Positions 5,374 to 8,224 of a stretch of DNA of 8,224 bases are shown one piece after another. The DNA is from Geothermovivens sp964644845. GTDB lineage: Bacteria; Zhuqueibacterota; Zhuqueibacteria; Oleimicrobiales; Geothermoviventaceae. Position 1 is the stretch's first letter. Each line of letters starts with the position of its first letter. The position numbers and the translations under genes are program-made. The stretch covers positions 1 to 8,224 of the forward strand of contig CAZXXS010000068.1 of the NCBI GenBank assembly GCA_964644845.1. Reading direction: 5' to 3'. The notes beneath the pieces were generated by a model, which was not told the DNA's origin, ran no database searches, and saw only the letters and a list, made by a program, of their open reading frames with translations.

Positions 5374-6683
5374 CTCGCCCCCTCGCGACGCCGCACCGCC
5401 GGGTTGAAGTAGCCAATCCGGACCCACGGGAAACGCGCCCGCACCTGATCCAGCCAGGTTAGCACCCCAACCGAATCGCTGTCGTCTAACGCTTCGAGCC
5501 GCAGGGCTCGAATGTACACCTCCGGGTCCAGGTTCAGATTGCGCGTTTGGATCATGTCCACGCGGTACGTCTCGACCAGTTCAAAGAAAGCAGCCATTTC
5601 GCCCGGGTGGTCCGTAAAGCCGGGAAACACGAAGTAGTTCAGGCTCACCCAGCAGCCGTGCCTTTTGGCCACGCGGATGGAATCCAGCACGTCCTCAAAA
5701 GAGTAATCGAGCGGCCGAAAGTAGCGTTCGTAGAAGCCGCGCTGGGCGCTGTTCAGGCTCACCCGGATCGCGTCAAGACCAGCCTTGCAGAGGCGTTCCA
5801 CCGCTTCCGGGTCGGAAGCGTTCGTGTTTACATTGATCGTGCCCCGATCTGTGCGCTTGCGCATTTCCCGGATGGCCGCCTCGATGACGTCCGCTACCGT
5901 AAGAGGTTCCCCTTCGCAGCCCTGGCCAAAGCTAACCACGGCGTTGGGTGCGCTCTCGAGGTGCGGTACCGTGAACTCCACGATTTCCTCGACGGTGGGC
6001 ACAAAGTCAATTCGCTCCTGGGCCGGAGCAAAACTTTCCGGCGGCTGGTAAGAAAGGCAGCCCACACAGTTGGCGTTGCAGCCGGGACTCGTCGGTACAG
6101 GGCACTCCCACCGCTCCAGGACGAAGTTCCGAGCTGCCGGGCAACCGTAACGGCGCACGCAGTTCTCGACCAGGTGACGAACAAGTCGGTTGTTGGCGTA
6201 GCGCACGAGCATGCGTTCGGCCGCGCGCTCGATTTCGCGTGGATTGAATTGCGCCGGGTCTTGACGGACGTCGTCATCCACGCGCATACCGGTGACCCAG
6301 AAAGCTTCATTCCGCCAGCCTACGGCTGTGTACGCGTAAAGAGGCAGGTCGGGAGCATTCGGCAAGCTTTCGTAAGCCGCCCGGTAGATCCACGTGTGCG
6401 CTGGGGCCATGAAAGCGGCAACCGGCAAGACTCGCTTGCCCCGGTAGGTCTCCAGCCTCACAAGTTCGCCCCGCTCAGGATCGTAGCCGAACGGAACGCG
6501 ATTTTCCAGGACAAAAAGGTCACTGCCGTAGGGGATCCGAATCAGCTCCCGCTCTTCCGGCAAGTGAACACTGTGCACCGATTGCCCGACCATTTTGAGC
6601 TCGGGCACTTCGAAGACTTCTCCCTGTTCATTGGCCACCACAAGCGAGGGAAGCCCCGAAATCTCGTCCGGTAAATCAGCCAT
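5370..6683 (-). CDS. Radical SAM protein with uncharacterised N-terminal region
   Basis: The 437-residue product contains the radical SAM cluster motif C202-x3-C206-x2-C209 (PGCNANCVGC), so it should bind a [4Fe-4S] cluster and cleave S-adenosylmethionine. FGQGCEGEPL (252-261) fits the glycine/glutamate SAM-contact segment, and INVNTNA (283-289) and IRVSLNSA (306-313) look like later barrel strands. The radical SAM barrel therefore starts only near residue 195. The first ~190 residues form a separate region that I do not recognise, with alternating short hydrophobic strands followed by a helix-rich part (148-175). Three further cysteines, C175, C181 and C194, lie just before the motif. No signal peptide or membrane segment is seen. 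The gene starts 9 bases after the acetyltransferase stop and ends in a GTGA overlap with the ATPase gene. The reaction and substrate are unknown; RNA or peptide modification are possibilities. Confidence 0.88.
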   Translation of the reverse strand: MADLPDEISGLPSLVVANEQGEVFEVPELKMVGQSVHSVHLPEERELIRIPYGSDLFVLENRVPFGYDPERGELVRLETYRGKRVLPVAAFMAPAHTWIYRAAYESLPNAPDLPLYAYTAVGWRNEAFWVTGMRVDDDVRQDPAQFNPREIERAAERMLVRYANNRLVRHLVENCVRRYGCPAARNFVLERWECPVPTSPGCNANCVGCLSYQPPESFAPAQERIDFVPTVEEIVEFTVPHLESAPNAVVSFGQGCEGEPLTVADVIEAAIREMRKRTDRGTINVNTNASDPEAVERLCKAGLDAIRVSLNSAQRGFYERYFRPLDYSFEDVLDSIRVAKRHGCWVSLNYFVFPGFTDHPGEMAAFFELVETYRVDMIQTRNLNLDPEVYIRALRLEALDDSDSVGVLTWLDQVRARFPWVRIGYFNPAVRRREGAR

Positions 6684-6692
6684 CCTGCTTTC

Positions 6693-7646
6693 TCAGAAGA
6701 AGTCCGAACGCCAGAACGTCACGCCATTCTGCTCGAAATCGGCGAGGAGCTCCTTCAACTCGCCCACACTACGGAGTCCCGCCTCGTCGGTCAACCGCTG
6801 CTCGTCCAGAACGGCCATCATCAGGTCGTCACACGTGTCCTTACCTGCCAGGTAGCGACTCTTCGCAAACGTACCGTGAACGTCCCGCCCCTCGAGAAAG
6901 AGCTCTGGGCTCCCCTTCCTCCGGAAAGCCTCCGCCAACAGAGCGTCAAACGTGTCCACGTTGTCACCTGTCGTCGCCACTTCAAAGACAAAGGGTCGAT
7001 CGTCCCACTGTCCCACGCGGATGTAGCCCTGGCCGTCCTCGGTCATCAGCCAAACCGTTGTTCCCGGCGTCACGGGCGTCTTGTCAAGCACCGCCCACCT
7101 CTGCTGGTTCCTTCTCACGACGATCGGCCGTTGCAAAGCGTCTCGCTCGTGAAGGTGGCGTACTGTGGGAAGGTCGTCGGGACCGACATCACGAACGCCC
7201 ACAGCGGGTTTGGGCAGCTCCCCAGCCTGGAACCTCCAGCGGGGCATCGGCACTTTTCGGTAACCGAACCTCGCGTAGAAGGGGTGAATGCTGGTGAAAA
7301 GCACGGAGACCGGATACCCTCGCGAACGCAGGGCATCCAGGACGTCCTGCATGACCCGGGAAGCGAAACCGCGCCCACGGGCAGCCGGCAAGGTGGCTAC
7401 GTTTCCGACCCCGCCACAACGGACCCAGCCTTGACCAATCCGGATCTGACGCGAGAAAATCTGAACCGTCGACAGAACCCTGCCGTCCTCGACGAGTACG
7501 CGTGTCTGCCAAGGCTCCCAATCCGGGTCGTTTCGAACGCTGGCAACGAAGTACTCCCTCGATGTCGTGCTGAAGGCGGCATCGCACACGTCGAAAACCT
7601 GCTCCAACTCCGCTTCGCTCTGAATCGAGCCCAACCTGAGTCCCAT
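6693..7646 (-). CDS. GNAT-family N-acetyltransferase, Eis-like layout
   Basis: The product should transfer an acetyl group from acetyl-CoA to an amine. The acetyl-CoA motif is seen at VATLPAARGRGFA (83-95), where R90-G-R-G93-F-A95 fits the Q/R-x-x-G-x-G/A signature. HPFYARFGYRKV (121-132) is the usual end of a GNAT fold. The rest (about 150-317) lacks the signature and may be a second, degenerate GNAT-like domain, as in Eis-type enzymes. At 317 residues it is shorter than Eis (about 400) and would lack most of the sterol-carrier-like third domain. A good Shine-Dalgarno, GGAGGAG, 7 bases before the ATG supports the start. It is the first gene of the operon. The substrate (aminoglycoside, protein, polyamine or other) cannot be told. 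Confidence 0.87.
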   Translation of the reverse strand: MGLRLGSIQSEAELEQVFDVCDAAFSTTSREYFVASVRNDPDWEPWQTRVLVEDGRVLSTVQIFSRQIRIGQGWVRCGGVGNVATLPAARGRGFASRVMQDVLDALRSRGYPVSVLFTSIHPFYARFGYRKVPMPRWRFQAGELPKPAVGVRDVGPDDLPTVRHLHERDALQRPIVVRRNQQRWAVLDKTPVTPGTTVWLMTEDGQGYIRVGQWDDRPFVFEVATTGDNVDTFDALLAEAFRRKGSPELFLEGRDVHGTFAKSRYLAGKDTCDDLMMAVLDEQRLTDEAGLRSVGELKELLADFEQNGVTFWRSDFF

Positions 7647-7681
7647 CTGAACGCTCCTCCGAGCTCCGAGCGCCGTTTAGA

Positions 7682-7711
7682 ATTAGACCGTGTCTTGCTG
7701 CAAATGTACAA
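7682..7711 (-). promoter_or_regulatory. Candidate sigma-70-like promoter of the acetyltransferase operon
   Basis: Read on the - strand, TTGTAC (7711-7706) and TCTAAT (7687-7682) are separated by 18 bases. The -10 matches TATAAT at five of six positions, the -35 only at three. It sits about 36 bases before the acetyltransferase start, in the AT-richest patch upstream of the operon. Confidence 0.35.
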
Positions 7712-7899
7712 TCGACAGCGCGAATTCAAAAAGCTTTTTTCGGGCCGCCAACGGCGCTGCGTCTCGTGAGCCCGTTAGCAGTTCTGAGGTACCCGAGGAT
7801 TTTCCTTCCAGAGGAGCATGTCGCCGCGTCCTCAAGAAAGGCTTTTTGCAAAGTCCTTCAGCGCCACGGGAGCCTTTCTCGGGAGACCCTCCAGCCTGC

Positions 7900-7936
7900 A
7901 TTGGCTTGCTCTCGTCCATCCAAGCGAAAAGCCAAT
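7900..7936. repeat. Inverted repeat with 8-bp arms
   Basis: ATTGGCTT (7900-7907) and AAGCCAAT (7929-7936) are perfectly complementary around a 21-base loop, which itself has a minor GCT/AGC pairing (7908-7910, 7923-7925). It directly abuts the next inverted repeat. Confidence 0.55.
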
Positions 7937-7937
7937 C

Positions 7938-7959
7938 CCGCTGTCTGAAGCCGCAGCGG
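7938..7959. repeat. Imperfect inverted repeat with CTGAAG core, likely degenerate member of the palindrome family
   Basis: CCGCTG (7938-7943) pairs with CAGCGG (7954-7959) around a 10-base centre that contains CTGAAG (7945-7950), the core of palindromes 4-6 in the left leader. A palindromic CGCTTAAGCG (7962-7971) follows and runs into GGGAAAACG (7971-7979), similar to the A-rich tail after palindrome 6. Confidence 0.45.
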
Positions 7960-8224
7960 CACGCTTAAGCGGGAAAACGTGGCGTAGCAGGCTGGGATCC
8001 ATTCCGTGAGTCAGCACATTCCTTCGAAGACGAAAGGGAAGCGTCCCTTCCGGGTGCGCGTTCTTTTTCTTCCGGCTCCCCTGCCGGGCGAAGGGCAATG
8101 CCCCAGCGGTGGGATACCTTCCAACCGGTCAACGCGGCTTGGTCCTCGACTCTCCCCTGCATCCGGCGTGAGTTCCAGAGAAAGCTTTCCCGCCACCGCG
8201 TCCTGGTACCGCAGAGTCCCCTGG

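Larger units (their letters stand above)
7712..8224. other. Intergenic stretch to the right edge, no supported gene
   Basis: Short open frames occur on both strands, but none shows a protein I can recognise together with a good start. The stretch holds a 12-base perfect palindrome AAAAAGCTTTTT (7728-7739), the inverted repeats at 7900-7936 and 7938-7959, and smaller hairpins such as AAGGGA (8034-8039) with TCCCTT (8044-8049) and CCGGC (8072-8076) with GCCGG (8083-8087). Overall it resembles the hairpin-rich leader at the left end. Confidence 0.5.

Noticed and set aside
5374..5427. Longer TtcA-like protein starting at ATG 5427
   Set aside because: It would add 18 residues overlapping the radical SAM C-terminus with no homology signal. 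The GTG at 5373 gives a typical 4-bp overlap and a good Shine-Dalgarno.
7728..7760. Intrinsic terminator for an upstream - strand gene (A/T palindrome beside a GCCG/CGGC stem)
   Set aside because: On the - strand the GC stem is followed by A residues before the T residues, and no upstream gene is established. The AAAAAGCTTTTT palindrome alone is not sufficient.
7683..7968. Small genes on either strand upstream of the acetyltransferase
   Set aside because: The candidate frames overlap one another and the probable promoter, lack convincing ribosome binding sites, and have compositions typical of non-coding GC-rich DNA.

Overview
The window looks like a moderately GC-rich bacterial chromosome segment of ordinary metabolic genes. 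It holds six complete protein genes, no RNA gene, no CRISPR array and no recognisable transposase. The lineage cannot be fixed from sequence alone. A Tat-exported Gfo/Idh/MocA oxidoreductase beside a xylose-isomerase-like TIM-barrel protein is common in sugar-degrading bacteria of the Planctomycetes, Verrucomicrobia, Armatimonadota and Sumerlaeota type. That is only a hint.

Left half, + strand. A gene-free leader (1-725) contains a striking set of near-perfect palindromes (191-486), then a possible weak terminator and a region that can fold into a multi-branched RNA (621-701). It is followed by a two-gene unit: a cytoplasmic sugar isomerase/epimerase-like protein (726-1568) and an exported Gfo/Idh/MocA oxidoreductase (1623-2993). 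A strong hairpin (3006-3033) closes the unit. The pair probably acts on oxidised or epimerised sugars or polyols, but the substrate is unknown.

Middle (2994-3433). This is a convergent intergenic region in which the two operons end tail to tail.

Right half, - strand. A compact four-gene operon reads right to left: a GNAT acetyltransferase (7646-6693), a radical SAM protein with a large uncharacterised N-terminal region (6683-5370), a TtcA-like PP-loop ATPase (5373-4615) and galactokinase GalK (4618-3434). The last three genes are joined by 4-bp stop/start overlaps (GTGA, ATGA), so they are probably translationally coupled. A possible promoter lies at 7682-7711.

Right edge (7647-8224). No gene can be supported. 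The stretch contains inverted repeats, one of which resembles the palindromes of the left leader.

The least explained features are the palindrome family with a shared CTTCAG/CTGAAG centre and unrelated arms, the foldable leader before the isomerase gene, and the coupling of a radical SAM protein of unknown function to a TtcA-like ATPase and galactokinase.
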